Assembly: GCF_017308975.1 (NCBI RefSeq)
Contig: NZ_JADWPD010000015.1
Location: forward strand, 97,486-161,485
Direction: 5' to 3'
Origin: Amycolatopsis sp. MtRt-6
GTDB lineage: Bacteria; Actinomycetota; Actinomycetes; Mycobacteriales; Pseudonocardiaceae
Length of the DNA: 64,000 nucleotides
Of this stretch, positions 27,294 through 35,466 are shown piece after piece; the first letter of the stretch is position 1; every line of letters begins with the position of its first letter. A program made the translations under genes and the position numbers. The notes beneath the pieces are model-generated. The model ran no database searches. It saw only the letters and a list, made by a program, of their open reading frames with translations, and was not told the DNA's origin.

Positions 27294-29939
27294 ATGCCGG
27301 ACACCAACGCCCACGGCGACGCCGTCGCGCAGGCGCAGCCCGGGCCGGGAGCCGCTTCCGGAACACCACCCGTCTCCGCCGAAGCCCGCACCGACGAACG
27401 CCGGTTCCGCGCCTACACCTTCGCCGTGCTCAGCCTCGGGCTCGCCGCCGCGTTCGCGGTCGGTTCGTGGCTGCCGTTCCACTGGGACGACCGGCTGCTG
27501 TGGATCGGGCCCGTGCTCGCCGTCGCCTTCCTGCTCGCCGAGCAGCTCGGCATCAACGTAGACGTCCGCAGCGGCATCTCGTGGACGATCTCGTTCACCG
27601 AAATCCCGCTCGTCATCGGGTTCTTCATCGCGCCGTTCGAGGTCGTGCTGGCCGCGCACCTGATCGCCGGCATCGGCACGCTGCTCGCGCGCAAGGTCGC
27701 CGGCCGCGTGCTCTACAACGCCGGCGCGTTCCTGCTCGAGATCACCGGCGCCTTCGCGGTCGCCGGGCTGGTGAAGTACGCCGTGGGCGCCGGGGCGGGC
27801 GACAAGATCCCGTGGGTCGCGGCGCTGGCCGGCACGCTGACCGCGCCGCTGGTGAGCACGCTGCTCGCGCTGGCCGCGGTCCGGGTGCTGCGCCGCCGCA
27901 TGCGGGTCAGCACCGCCGTCCGGCTCACCGGGCGGATCCTGGTCGTCGGCTTCGTCAACGCGTCCGTCGGCCTCTCCGGCTACCTCGTCATCGCCAGCAC
28001 GCCCCAGGCGTGGCCGCTGGTGCTCGCCGTCTTCCTCGGCCTCACCGCGCTGTACTGGGCGTACTCCGACCTGCTGCGCGAGCAGCGGGACATGGAGGCG
28101 CTCTCGGACGTCAGCCTGATGGTGGCCCGCTCGGGCCAGCAGGCCGCGGCGCGCCCGGCCAGCCGCGCCGACGAACTCGTCGGCGGCGTCGACGTCCGCG
28201 AATGGGCGACGATCGCCGAGCGCATCAAGGACCAGCTCGCCGCCGGCCGCGTCGTGCTGCGGCTGAGGCTCGAACCGAAGGACACCATGCGGGTCGTGGT
28301 GGCGGGCGACGACCTGCCGCCCGCGGACCCCGCCGCCGACGACCCGCTGCTGCGGCTGCCCGGCGCGCACGTCCGGCACTTCCGGATCACCGAGGCCAAC
28401 CCCGACGTCCGCGCGGCGCTGCTCGACCGCGGCGCGCAGGAGGCACTCGTCGTCCCGCTGCGCAGCGCGAACCGGCTGCTCGGCGTCGTCGAGGCGCACG
28501 ACCGGCTGTCCCGCTGGCGCGGCTTCGGCAAGTACGACGTCCAGCTGCTCGGCACGATGGCCAGCCACCTCGCGACGTCGCTGGACAACCGGCGGCTGCT
28601 GGCGACGCTGCGCCACGACGCCTACCACGACCCGCTCACCGGGCACCTCAACCGGCCGGGCTTCCGGCAGGTGGCGAAGGAGCCGCTGCGGGACTTCGCC
28701 AACGCCGTGGTGCTGCGGATCGACCTCGACGTCTTCTCGACGGTCAGCGACGCGCTCGGCTACGCGTGGGCCGACCGGATGGTCGTCGCCGCCGGCCGCC
28801 GCATCCGCGACGCGCTCGGCCCCGACGTCCCGCTCGCCCGGCTCGAAGGCGCTTCCTTCGCGGCGCTGCTCGTCGGCTGCCCGCCGGAAGACGCCCACCA
28901 GGCGGCGGAACGGTTGCGCGAAGAGCTGTCGGCGCCGTACCCGGTCGACCGGCTCTCGGTCGAGGCGAACGCGATGATCGGCTACGCGACGACGTCCGCG
29001 GAAGAACCCGGCGACGTCGTCGACATCGAAGGCCTGCTGCAGCGGGCGGACGTGGCCGTCCGCGCGACGAAGGGCGGCGAAGAGGTCCGCGGCTACGTGC
29101 CGAGCATGGGCCAGATCTTCCTGCGCCGCTTCCAGATGGTGACGCAGTTCCGGCAGTCCCTCGAGGACGGCCAGGTCAGCGTCCACTACCAGCCGAAGAT
29201 CACCCTGCCGAACCGGCAGGTGCAGGGCGTCGAGGCACTGGTCCGCTGGGTGCACCCGGAGTTCGGCAGGCTCGGCCCCGACGAGTTCGTCCCGGCCATC
29301 GAGGCGGCCGGCCTGATCGGCGTGCTGACGGGGTTCGTGCTCGGCGAGGCCCTGAAGCGCTGCCGCAAGTGGCTCGACGAGGGCCTGCGGATCTCGGTGG
29401 CGGTCAACCTGTCGGTGCGCAACCTGGCCGACGAGGACTTCCCGGCCAAGGTCGCCCGCGAGCTGGAGCACTACGGCATCCCGCCGGAGCTGTTGACGTT
29501 CGAACTGACCGAGTCCGGTGTGATGTCCGACCCGCAGAAGGCGCTGCCGATCCTGCGCGAGCTGCACTCGCTGGGCATCACGCTCGCCGTGGACGACTTC
29601 GGGACCGGGTACTCGTCGCTGGCGTACCTGCGGCAGCTGCCGGTCGACCAGGTCAAGATCGACAAGAGCTTCGTCCTCGGCATGGGCACCGACCTCGGCG
29701 ACCTCGCGGTGGTCCGGTCGATCGTCGAGCTGGGGCACTCGCTCGGGCTGACGGTGGTGGCCGAGGGCGTCGAGGAGGACGTGGCGCGCGACCAGCTCGA
29801 GGCGATGGGCTGTGACGTCGCCCAGGGCTACCTGATCTCGCGGCCGCTGCCGGAGGACCGCCTGGAGGCGTGGCTGCAGGCCCGCACCGCGCGCTCGCCG
29901 GGGCGGCACTCGGAGACCGTGCTGACCCTCCTGACCTGA
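27294..29939 (+). CDS. Membrane GGDEF/EAL protein, probable c-di-GMP phosphodiesterase
   Basis: An 881-residue signalling protein. Residues ~40-255 form a multi-helix membrane region, ~285-430 look like a GAF-type sensor, then GGDEF and EAL domains follow. The GGDEF signature is replaced by EGASF (518-522), so cyclase activity is unlikely. The EAL domain keeps EALVRW (Glu647), DDFGTGYSS (Asp767/768), VKIDKSF (Lys788) and AEGVE, so phosphodiesterase activity is expected. GGGAGGGAAGG lies just upstream of ATG 27294. The protein should degrade c-di-GMP, the degenerate GGDEF possibly sensing GTP (inference). A tRNA operon follows. Confidence 0.9.
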   Translation: MPDTNAHGDAVAQAQPGPGAASGTPPVSAEARTDERRFRAYTFAVLSLGLAAAFAVGSWLPFHWDDRLLWIGPVLAVAFLLAEQLGINVDVRSGISWTISFTEIPLVIGFFIAPFEVVLAAHLIAGIGTLLARKVAGRVLYNAGAFLLEITGAFAVAGLVKYAVGAGAGDKIPWVAALAGTLTAPLVSTLLALAAVRVLRRRMRVSTAVRLTGRILVVGFVNASVGLSGYLVIASTPQAWPLVLAVFLGLTALYWAYSDLLREQRDMEALSDVSLMVARSGQQAAARPASRADELVGGVDVREWATIAERIKDQLAAGRVVLRLRLEPKDTMRVVVAGDDLPPADPAADDPLLRLPGAHVRHFRITEANPDVRAALLDRGAQEALVVPLRSANRLLGVVEAHDRLSRWRGFGKYDVQLLGTMASHLATSLDNRRLLATLRHDAYHDPLTGHLNRPGFRQVAKEPLRDFANAVVLRIDLDVFSTVSDALGYAWADRMVVAAGRRIRDALGPDVPLARLEGASFAALLVGCPPEDAHQAAERLREELSAPYPVDRLSVEANAMIGYATTSAEEPGDVVDIEGLLQRADVAVRATKGGEEVRGYVPSMGQIFLRRFQMVTQFRQSLEDGQVSVHYQPKITLPNRQVQGVEALVRWVHPEFGRLGPDEFVPAIEAAGLIGVLTGFVLGEALKRCRKWLDEGLRISVAVNLSVRNLADEDFPAKVARELEHYGIPPELLTFELTESGVMSDPQKALPILRELHSLGITLAVDDFGTGYSSLAYLRQLPVDQVKIDKSFVLGMGTDLGDLAVVRSIVELGHSLGLTVVAEGVEEDVARDQLEAMGCDVAQGYLISRPLPEDRLEAWLQARTARSPGRHSETVLTLLT

Positions 29940-29986
29940 GCTTTTGCGGTTTGGGGACCCCGGTTGCACGGGCGGGTGAAGCGGCT

Positions 29987-29995
29987 TGCTAATCT
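29987..29995 (+). promoter_or_regulatory. Possible extended -10 promoter of the tRNA-Thr/tRNA-Met/rpmG unit
   Basis: TGCTAATCT is an extended -10 element 25 bases upstream of tRNA-Thr. A TTGCAC at 29964-29969 is a poor -35 candidate because the spacer is 20 bp. Weak evidence. Confidence 0.35.
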
Positions 29996-30019
29996 TTCCA
30001 AGTCCTCGCGAGAGGCCAG

Positions 30020-30092
30020 GCCCCTTTAGCTCAGTCGGCAGAGCGTCTCCATGGTAAGGAGAAGGTCTACGGTTCGATTCCGTAAAGGGGCT
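30020..30092 (+). tRNA. tRNA-Thr (GGT)
   Basis: A 73-nt cloverleaf. Acceptor GCCCCTT pairs with AAGGGGC and the discriminator is T. The anticodon arm TCTCC-ATGGTAA-GGAGA presents GGT, reading ACC/ACU. The T arm contains GGTTCGATTCC. It is first in the conserved actinobacterial tRNA-Thr/tRNA-Met/rpmG/hadAB block. Confidence 0.95.
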
Positions 30093-30142
30093 CTCGACCT
30101 CAGCCGCGTCACGCCTGCGTGTCGCGGCTTGGGTCATGTAAG

Positions 30143-30215
30143 GGCGGTGTAGCTCAGTTGGCAGAGCAAGCGGCTCATAATCGCTGTGTCGCCGGTTCAA
30201 GTCCGGCCACCGCTA
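30143..30215 (+). tRNA. tRNA-Met (CAT, elongator type)
   Basis: A 73-nt cloverleaf. Acceptor GGCGGTG pairs with CACCGCT, with a terminal G-U, so it is not the C1-A72 mismatch of an initiator. The anticodon arm AGCGG-CTCATAA-TCGCT presents CAT. It lies 50 bases after tRNA-Thr and before rpmG. An Ile-lysidine tRNA cannot be fully excluded from the anticodon alone. Confidence 0.9.
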
Positions 30216-30264
30216 CGCGGTAACGACGGGGCTGGCCCCCGGACCTGAGAGAGAAGGAAACGCT

Positions 30265-30429
30265 GTGGCTGCCACCGACGTGCGACCCAAGATCACGCTG
30301 GCGTGCGAAGAGTGCAAGCACCGCAACTACATCACCAAGAAGAACCGGCGCAACAACCCGGATCGCCTGGAGATGAAGAAGTTCTGCCCGAACTGCGGTA
30401 CGCACCGGACGCACAAGGAAACCCGCTGA
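30265..30429 (+). CDS. rpmG: 50S ribosomal protein L33
   Basis: A 54-residue L33: VRPKITLACEECKHRNY, then the ITKKNRRNNPDRLEMKKF region and CPNCGTHRTHKETR. It retains both zinc-binding Cys pairs (CEEC and CPNC), that is, the zinc-ribbon (C+) form. GTG start with GAGAAGGAAA upstream. It is a component of the large subunit near the E site. It follows two tRNA genes and precedes hadAB, as in mycobacteria, but a strong terminator separates it from hadA. Confidence 0.95.
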   Translation: MAATDVRPKITLACEECKHRNYITKKNRRNNPDRLEMKKFCPNCGTHRTHKETR

Positions 30430-30452
30430 CGCGTACGCGTTCACCAGCTTCG

Positions 30453-30484
30453 AAGAGCCGCCCTGGATCACCAGGGCGGCTCTT
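30453..30484 (+). terminator. Intrinsic terminator after rpmG
   Basis: A 14-bp stem (30453-30466 with 30471-30484; arms carry AGAGCCGCCCTGG) with an ATCA loop. It ends in a short T run (CTCTTT). It separates rpmG from hadA. Confidence 0.85.
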
Positions 30485-30505
30485 TGCTGTTGGTAGCCTC
30501 CTCGG

Positions 30506-30955
30506 GTGCCCTTGGACCAGTCGTTCACCGGGCGGACTTATCCGCCGCAGACCAGTTACGAAGTGAGCCGGGAGAAGATCCGGGAGTTCGCCGACGCGAT
30601 CGGCGACGACAACCCGGTCTACCGCGACCCGGAGGCGGCCCGCGAGGCCGGTCACCCCGACGTGATCGCGCCGCCGACGTTCCTCACGATCATCAACCTC
30701 GCCTCGATCAACGCGATCGTCGCCGACCCCGAGCTCGGCCTCGACTACTCGCGGATGGTGCACGGCGACCAGGGCTTCACCTACACGCGCCCGGTGTTCG
30801 CCGGCGACGTGCTCGAGGTGACGACCCACATCGACGGCATCATGGCCCGCGCCGGCAACGACTTCATCAACCTCCGCGCGGACATCACCGACGCGGCCGG
30901 CCAGAAGGTCTGCACCACCCGCGCGCAACTGGTGGTCCGAGGGGAGAACGCGTGA
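30506..30955 (+). CDS. hadA: (3R)-hydroxyacyl-ACP dehydratase subunit HadA (MaoC-like)
   Basis: A 149-residue hot-dog-fold protein like mycobacterial HadA. It starts at a GTG just after the rpmG terminator. QTSYEVSREKIREFADAIG and the DNPVYRD, APPTFLTI and VHGDQGFTYTRPV blocks match the family. The catalytic Asp/His pair is not present, as expected for the non-catalytic substrate-binding subunit that pairs with HadB. Together they dehydrate beta-hydroxyacyl-ACP in FAS-II-type elongation. Its stop overlaps the hadB GTG. Confidence 0.85.
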   Translation: MPLDQSFTGRTYPPQTSYEVSREKIREFADAIGDDNPVYRDPEAAREAGHPDVIAPPTFLTIINLASINAIVADPELGLDYSRMVHGDQGFTYTRPVFAGDVLEVTTHIDGIMARAGNDFINLRADITDAAGQKVCTTRAQLVVRGENA

Positions 30956-31350
30956 ACACCGGCGACGAGTTGCCCGCCCTCGAGGTGCGGATCACCCGCG
31001 AGCAGCTGGTGCGCTACGCCGGGGCGGCCTTGGACTTCAACCCGATCCACTGGAACGAGGCGTTCGCGAAGGACGTCGGCCTGCCGGACGTCATCGCCCA
31101 CGGGATGCTGACGATGGCGGTGGCCGGCCGCGTGGTCACGGACTGGCTCGGCGACCCGGCCCGGCTGGTCGACTTCAGCGCCCGGTTCACCCGGCCGGTC
31201 GTCGTGCCGAACACGGCAGAGGGCGCGGTGGTGGAGATCACCGGGAAGGTCGCGGACGTCAAGGACGACGGGATCGCGCGGATCGACCTCGTGGTGAAGT
31301 TCGACGGGAAGACCGTGCTGGGGAAGCCGCAGGCGCTGGTCCGCCTCTGA
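30952..31350 (+). CDS. hadB: (3R)-hydroxyacyl-ACP dehydratase subunit HadB (catalytic)
   Basis: A 132-residue hot-dog-fold hydratase. GAALDFNPIHWNEAFA is the hydratase-2 motif with catalytic Asp28 and His33, followed by GLPDVIAHGMLTM. It forms a heterodimer with HadA. No hadC follows; instead an inverted repeat and unrelated genes intervene before secE. The GTG start shares GTGA with the hadA stop. Confidence 0.88.
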   Translation: MNTGDELPALEVRITREQLVRYAGAALDFNPIHWNEAFAKDVGLPDVIAHGMLTMAVAGRVVTDWLGDPARLVDFSARFTRPVVVPNTAEGAVVEITGKVADVKDDGIARIDLVVKFDGKTVLGKPQALVRL

Positions 31351-31359
31351 CGCCGACGC

Positions 31360-31408
31360 CCCCAATGTGGCGTTCGGTGCGTCCGACGCAACCAACGCCA
31401 CATTGGGG
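31360..31408. repeat. REP-like imperfect palindrome (possible terminator of hadAB)
   Basis: A perfect 15-bp inverted repeat CCCCAATGTGGCGTT (31360-31374) / AACGCCACATTGGGG (31394-31408). The 19-base centre is itself partly self-complementary (GCGTC/GACGC), so a long bulged hairpin forms. There is no T-run. It lies between hadB and a convergent gene and may terminate both. The elaborate structure resembles a repetitive extragenic palindrome; copy number cannot be judged from one window. Confidence 0.6.
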
Positions 31409-31425
31409 TGCTTGGGGCGGGCCCG

Positions 31426-32331
31426 CTAAGGCAGCTTCAACACCGCGAGCACCGCGTCGGCCATGCCCTGCTCTCCCCGGGCGTTCGGGTGGAGCGGGGC
31501 GGCCGGCGAGGCGGGCAGCAGGCCCTCGACCCAGCGCTTGTCCGACGCCGAACACACGTCGTGGCCCTTGCCGGGCGTGGCGGTGTCCGCGTAACCCGCG
31601 CGGTGGGTGTCCGCCTGGTCCTCCAGCATCTTGTTCAGCTTGCCGAGCGCGCCGCGGAAGTACTCGATGTCGCCCGCGCCGAACGGCAGGGACGGCCAGC
31701 AGCCGGCGCCTTCGGGGAGGACCGTTGGGTAGCCGACGACCACCACCTTGGCCTTCGGGGCCTGCTCGTGGATGCGGTCGAGGACCGCGCCGATCTTCGG
31801 GGCCGTCGCGTCGATGCGCTCGGCCAGCTGGTCGCGGCCGCCCGCCGTCAAGCGGTCCCGGCACGGTGACGCGTTCTGGTCGGTCGTCGCGCAGCCCGAG
31901 GCGTACGAGAAGAAGCCGACGTCGTTGCCGCCGATGCCCACCGTCACCAGCGTCGTCTCCGCCGTCACCGCGTCGAGCTGCGGCGGGTTGGTTCCGTTCC
32001 CGGTCTTCTGGGACCCGGTCAGGTTCGCCGTCGTCGCGCCGCTGCAGCTGACGTCGGCGAACTGCGCCGGCTTCAGCTTCGCCGCCACCAGGTGCGGGTA
32101 GTTGTCGTCCGAGCGGTCGCAGCCGGCCGGCGTGCCCGCCTGGCGCCCGGTCCGCGGCGACGACGTGTACGAATCCCCGAGCGCGACGTAGCGGCCGCTG
32201 CCGCCGCCGGTGTCCACGCCCTCCGGCGGCGCCGACGACGAGCCGTGCTGCCACTTGTAGTACCCGAACGCCAGGAGCCCGACCACGAGCACCAGCACCA
32301 GGCAGCCGCCGCCACCGCTTTTCTTCGCCAC
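31426..32331 (-). CDS. Secreted/membrane-anchored SGNH-family lipase/esterase
   Basis: A 301-residue protein with one N-terminal membrane anchor (GGGGCLVLVLVVGLLAFGYY) after a short basic start. The SGNH blocks are visible: YVALGDSYTSS (nucleophile Ser), SCSGATTANL, VGIGGNDVGF and, near the end, PLHPNARGEQG with the catalytic His. This resembles Streptomyces-type GDSL lipases with paired cysteines. It probably hydrolyses esters outside the membrane. GTG start; substrate unknown. Confidence 0.85.
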   Translation of the reverse strand: MAKKSGGGGCLVLVLVVGLLAFGYYKWQHGSSSAPPEGVDTGGGSGRYVALGDSYTSSPRTGRQAGTPAGCDRSDDNYPHLVAAKLKPAQFADVSCSGATTANLTGSQKTGNGTNPPQLDAVTAETTLVTVGIGGNDVGFFSYASGCATTDQNASPCRDRLTAGGRDQLAERIDATAPKIGAVLDRIHEQAPKAKVVVVGYPTVLPEGAGCWPSLPFGAGDIEYFRGALGKLNKMLEDQADTHRAGYADTATPGKGHDVCSASDKRWVEGLLPASPAAPLHPNARGEQGMADAVLAVLKLP

Positions 32332-32366
32332 TTCTTCGTTTCTACCGAACGCGCCGCGCCGCCGAC

Positions 32367-33326
32367 CTAGCCAATCCGGGTGATCCGCTGCGCGAGCAGG
32401 TCGTTGACCAGTCCCGCGGCCGTCTCCGGGTCGTCCACGCTCACCAGCACCTTCCGGCCGCTCTCCAGGGTGAGCTCCAGCGCCGGGCCGCCGCGGACCT
32501 TGTACGCCGTCGTGCCGGTGACCGGGTTGAAGCGCAGGCCGAGCCCGCCGTCGCGGAACATCGACAGCTCACGCGTCGTCGCCTCGCGGATGCTGTCCAG
32601 CCTCAGGTGCCGCCACGGGACGCCCAGCAGGCCGAAGCGGATCGTCACGCCCTTGGCGTCCACGGTCGCCGACAGCCGGTACGTCAGCGCCGCGACCACC
32701 ACGCCGACCAGCGTGATCCAGCCGGCCACCGGCCAGGAGAGCCCGGCGGGAACGAGCGCGATCGCCACCGGGATCAGCGCCAGCGACCAGAGCATCGCCG
32801 GGTTCGCCGCCCCGCCCGCCCAGAACGCGCGCTGTCCCGGCCGCAGGCCGACGCTCGGCCGGTTCGCGGTCTGCTCGCGCTCCGGCGCCGACGGCACGCC
32901 GCCGACGAGCGCCGCGAGCACGCCGAGGACCGCCGCACCCAGCATGAAGAGCACGACGACGAAGCCGCTGCGGGCCGCGTGCCAGTCCGGGACGTCGAGG
33001 TTCGCCACGAGCACCGTGAGCAGGACCGCGGCCGGCAGGGCGGCGAACCCGGCCCCGACGCCGACGGCCGCGCGCGGCAGCGGCCGTCCGCGGCGCAGCG
33101 CGGTCATCGCCGTCGTGGCCAGGAGCAGCACGGCGACCACACCCAGCCCGAGGCACGCGCCGGTGAACACCCCGAGCGGGGTCGCGCTGCTCGGCGCCGT
33201 GTTCCAGTGCGTCGCGACGGGGTCGGGCAGCCGGTGCGCCCACGCGTTTTCGAGTGCGCCCGCGACGGCGAGCGCGGCGCCCGGCAGCACGGCCGTGGCG
33301 AACAGGACCCGGATCGGATTGGTCAT
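32367..33326 (-). CDS. DUF1648-type polytopic membrane protein
   Basis: A 319-residue membrane protein with about seven hydrophobic segments and a soluble C-terminal ~90 residues. The N-terminal LPDPVATHWN region is the DUF1648 signature, common in proteins encoded beside GntR/YtrA regulators. The function is unknown; several members are linked to cell-envelope stress operons. Its ATG overlaps the GntR stop (ATGA), so the two are coupled and presumably controlled by the operator upstream of the regulator. Confidence 0.75.
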   Translation of the reverse strand: MTNPIRVLFATAVLPGAALAVAGALENAWAHRLPDPVATHWNTAPSSATPLGVFTGACLGLGVVAVLLLATTAMTALRRGRPLPRAAVGVGAGFAALPAAVLLTVLVANLDVPDWHAARSGFVVVLFMLGAAVLGVLAALVGGVPSAPEREQTANRPSVGLRPGQRAFWAGGAANPAMLWSLALIPVAIALVPAGLSWPVAGWITLVGVVVAALTYRLSATVDAKGVTIRFGLLGVPWRHLRLDSIREATTRELSMFRDGGLGLRFNPVTGTTAYKVRGGPALELTLESGRKVLVSVDDPETAAGLVNDLLAQRITRIG

Positions 33327-33673
33327 GAGTACTTCTCCTTCAACACCCCAGTGAGTTCGTCGAGGCCGACGCCCGCGCGCTTCGCTTCGCGGACCAGGTC
33401 TTCGGCCAGCTCGGCCAGCCGCGCGCGGGACGACGCACCGCCGATGACGACGGCGCCCCGGCGCCGCCGCAGGTCGATGAGGCCTTCGTCGCGGAGCAGC
33501 GCGTACGCCCGCAGCACGGTGTGGACGTTGATCTCGAGGGCCGCGGCCAGTTCGCGGGCGGGTGGCAGCTGTTGGCCGGGAGCCGGCTTGCCGTCGGCGA
33601 GGGACCGGCGCAGCGAGGCAGCCACCTGCTCGAAGAGCGGGACGGTGGAACTCGGATCGATTTGAACGAGCAT
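33323..33673 (-). CDS. GntR family (YtrA subgroup) transcriptional regulator
   Basis: A 116-residue short GntR regulator: winged HTH (VPLFEQVAASLRRSLADG, LPPARELAAALEINVHTVLRAYALL, LIDLRRRRGAVV) with only a short C-terminal dimerisation segment, as in the YtrA subfamily. ATG 33673 coincides with the edge of an operator-like inverted repeat and a TATTAT -10 about ten bases upstream, so the mRNA is probably leaderless and autoregulated. It is coupled to the DUF1648 gene by a four-base overlap. Confidence 0.88.
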   Translation of the reverse strand: MLVQIDPSSTVPLFEQVAASLRRSLADGKPAPGQQLPPARELAAALEINVHTVLRAYALLRDEGLIDLRRRRGAVVIGGASSRARLAELAEDLVREAKRAGVGLDELTGVLKEKYS

Positions 33674-33696
33674 AGTTCTAACTATAATAGAACTAT
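33672..33696 (-). promoter_or_regulatory. Operator/promoter of the GntR-DUF1648 operon
   Basis: ATAGTTCTA (33672-33680) and TAGAACTAT (33688-33696) are a perfect 9-bp inverted repeat with a 7-bp AT-rich spacer. The element overlaps the start codon and a TATTAT -10 on the minus strand. It is strikingly AT-rich for this genome and fits a YtrA-type autoregulatory site. Confidence 0.7.
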
Positions 33697-33734
33697 TGGG
33701 CCGTGCGTGAGAGGTGCGTCACACTCGACGTGGA

Positions 33735-34664
33735 TCAGCCGCCGGCGAGTTCGGCGGCGAGGTCCAGGGCGTGGCCGACGTCCTTCGCGACGAAGTGCAG
33801 GTCGACGAGCACTTCGGAAATGCCCAGCTCGCGGGCCACGTCGAGGCAGGGGTGGACGTCGGCGACCGCCTCGACGGCGGTGCCCGGCCGCGGGTTGATC
33901 CGCAGCACCCGGCGCAGCGCGCCCGGGTCGCGGCCGGCCTTCTCGGCCGCTTCGAGCGCGACCGACCAGAGGCCGGTCAGGTACCGCTCCGGCATCCAGC
34001 CGGCGAGCCAGCCGTCCGCGCGGCGCCCGACCCGGGCCAGTGCCGGCGGGGAGAACCCGCCGAGCAGCACCGGCGGGCGCGGCTGCTGCGCCGGGCGCAG
34101 GCCCACCGTGGACGGCGCGATCCGCCACTGCGGGCCCTCGTGCTCCGCCGGGTCGCCGGTCCACAGCGCGTCGAGGGCGTCGAGCAGCTCTTCGAGCCGC
34201 AGGCCGCGGTCCGCCCACGGCACCCCGGTGGCGAAGTACTCCTCCCGCAGCCAGCCGAGCCCGAAGCCGACGTCCAGCCGGCCCGAGCTGGCCAGGTCGA
34301 GCGAGGTCAGCGCCCGGGCGAGCAGCACCGGGGAGTACACCGGGCCGGTCAGCGCGCTCGTCCCGAGGCGGGCCGTGCGGGTCACCGCCGCCGCGGCCGC
34401 CAGTGTCGTGAACGGGTCGGCGAAGGTCTCGAACTCCCGGGGGTACGGGTGTTCCGGCGTCCCGCCGCCCGGGTAGCGGTCGGACGGCGCCCGTGGCGCG
34501 AGGACGCGGTCGCCCACCCACAGCGACGCGAAGCCGAGGCTCTCCGCGGCGGTCGCGAAGCGCGGCACGGCCGCGGGGTCGGCGAGGGCGCCGTACTGGG
34601 GGAGAGCGAGCCCGAGCCGCATCGGAGCCCCCGCCGGACGGGGGGTGGTCGTCATGGCGGACAT
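33735..34664 (-). CDS. Luciferase-like (LLM class, F420- or FMN-dependent) oxidoreductase
   Basis: A 309-residue TIM-barrel protein of the bacterial luciferase/LLM family: MRLGLALPQYG at the barrel start, SLGFASLWVGDRVL, TARLGTSAL, GRLDVGFGLGW and PPVLLGGFSPPALARVGRRADGW are characteristic. In actinobacteria most members use coenzyme F420. The substrate is unknown. Two ATGs (34664 and 34655) are possible; AGGA is better spaced from the second. It stands alone between the GntR operon and the tRNA-Trp/secE unit. Confidence 0.85.
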   Translation of the reverse strand: MSAMTTTPRPAGAPMRLGLALPQYGALADPAAVPRFATAAESLGFASLWVGDRVLAPRAPSDRYPGGGTPEHPYPREFETFADPFTTLAAAAAVTRTARLGTSALTGPVYSPVLLARALTSLDLASSGRLDVGFGLGWLREEYFATGVPWADRGLRLEELLDALDALWTGDPAEHEGPQWRIAPSTVGLRPAQQPRPPVLLGGFSPPALARVGRRADGWLAGWMPERYLTGLWSVALEAAEKAGRDPGALRRVLRINPRPGTAVEAVADVHPCLDVARELGISEVLVDLHFVAKDVGHALDLAAELAGG

Positions 34665-34739
34665 CCTGGCATGATCAGGAGGTCGGCGGGGAGTTTTCCG
34701 CAGGCCGGCCGGGGTGCGGTGGTCGATCGGGGGGCGCGG

Positions 34740-34770
34740 TTGCGGGCCCTCGCGAGGCTTGCCGTAGACT
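34740..34770 (+). promoter_or_regulatory. Possible promoter of tRNA-Trp/secE/nusG
   Basis: TTGCGG (34740-34745) and TAGACT (34765-34770) with a 19-bp spacer, about 90 bases upstream of tRNA-Trp. The -10 is good and the -35 mediocre. Confidence 0.35.
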
Positions 34771-34861
34771 TCGGGACTTGGAACGCACTACGGTCATCCC
34801 CGCCTGGATGGTGGGGACGATGGAATGCGTCCACCGGGGCTCCGAGCGATCGGGGCTCCAC

Positions 34862-34934
<73 letters not shown>

Positions 34935-34966
34935 CGTAACGGAACTGGTGGAGCGGAGGAGTGGTC

Positions 34967-35401
34967 GTGAGCGACAGCGACGCCAGCGGCGGCGAGCAGG
35001 AGCAGGGCGGCACCGGGCAGAAGCCCGAGAGCCAGTCCCGTCCCGTCACAGCCGCTGCTCGGCGTGAGCGCCGTGCGACCGCTCGTCCGGCGGGGAAGTC
35101 CGCGGCACGTGCGGACGACAAGACCCGCCCGGCCGGGAAGTCGGGGGAGAAGACCGCCCCCGACGCGAAGGGCGCTCCGACTCCGAAGCGGGACCAGAAG
35201 CCGAAGAAGGCTTCCGTGTTCGCGCGGCTGGTGCGCTTCGTCCGCGAGGTCTGGGCGGAACTGCGCAAGGTCATCTGGCCCAACCGCAAGCAGATGGTCA
35301 CCTACACCGCGGTCGTGCTGGTCTTCGTGGTGTTCATGGTGGCTCTGGTGAGTGGCCTGGACCTCCTGTTCAAGTGGGGCATCGGCCACATCTTCGGCTG
35401 A
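34967..35401 (+). CDS. secE: Preprotein translocase subunit SecE
   Basis: A 144-residue SecE. The conserved C-terminal part (FVREVWAELRKVIWPNRKQM then one membrane helix) follows an ~85-residue basic, Ala/Lys/Pro-rich extension of the actinobacterial type. It is the essential clamp of the SecYEG channel. GTG 34967 is preferred because GGAGGA ends six bases upstream; GTG 34961 abuts that site. It is cotranscribed with nusG, which begins 65 bp later. Confidence 0.93.
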   Translation: MSDSDASGGEQEQGGTGQKPESQSRPVTAAARRERRATARPAGKSAARADDKTRPAGKSGEKTAPDAKGAPTPKRDQKPKKASVFARLVRFVREVWAELRKVIWPNRKQMVTYTAVVLVFVVFMVALVSGLDLLFKWGIGHIFG

Positions 35402-35466
35402 CGCGCCCCAGGGCGTGGCGCCGAACGGGGCCCGGCCCCGGCAATGATCAACTGAGAGGACGGAAC

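Noticed and set aside
30303..30566. Frame overlapping rpmG and its terminator
   Set aside because: Runs through the terminator hairpin and in a different frame to conserved rpmG.
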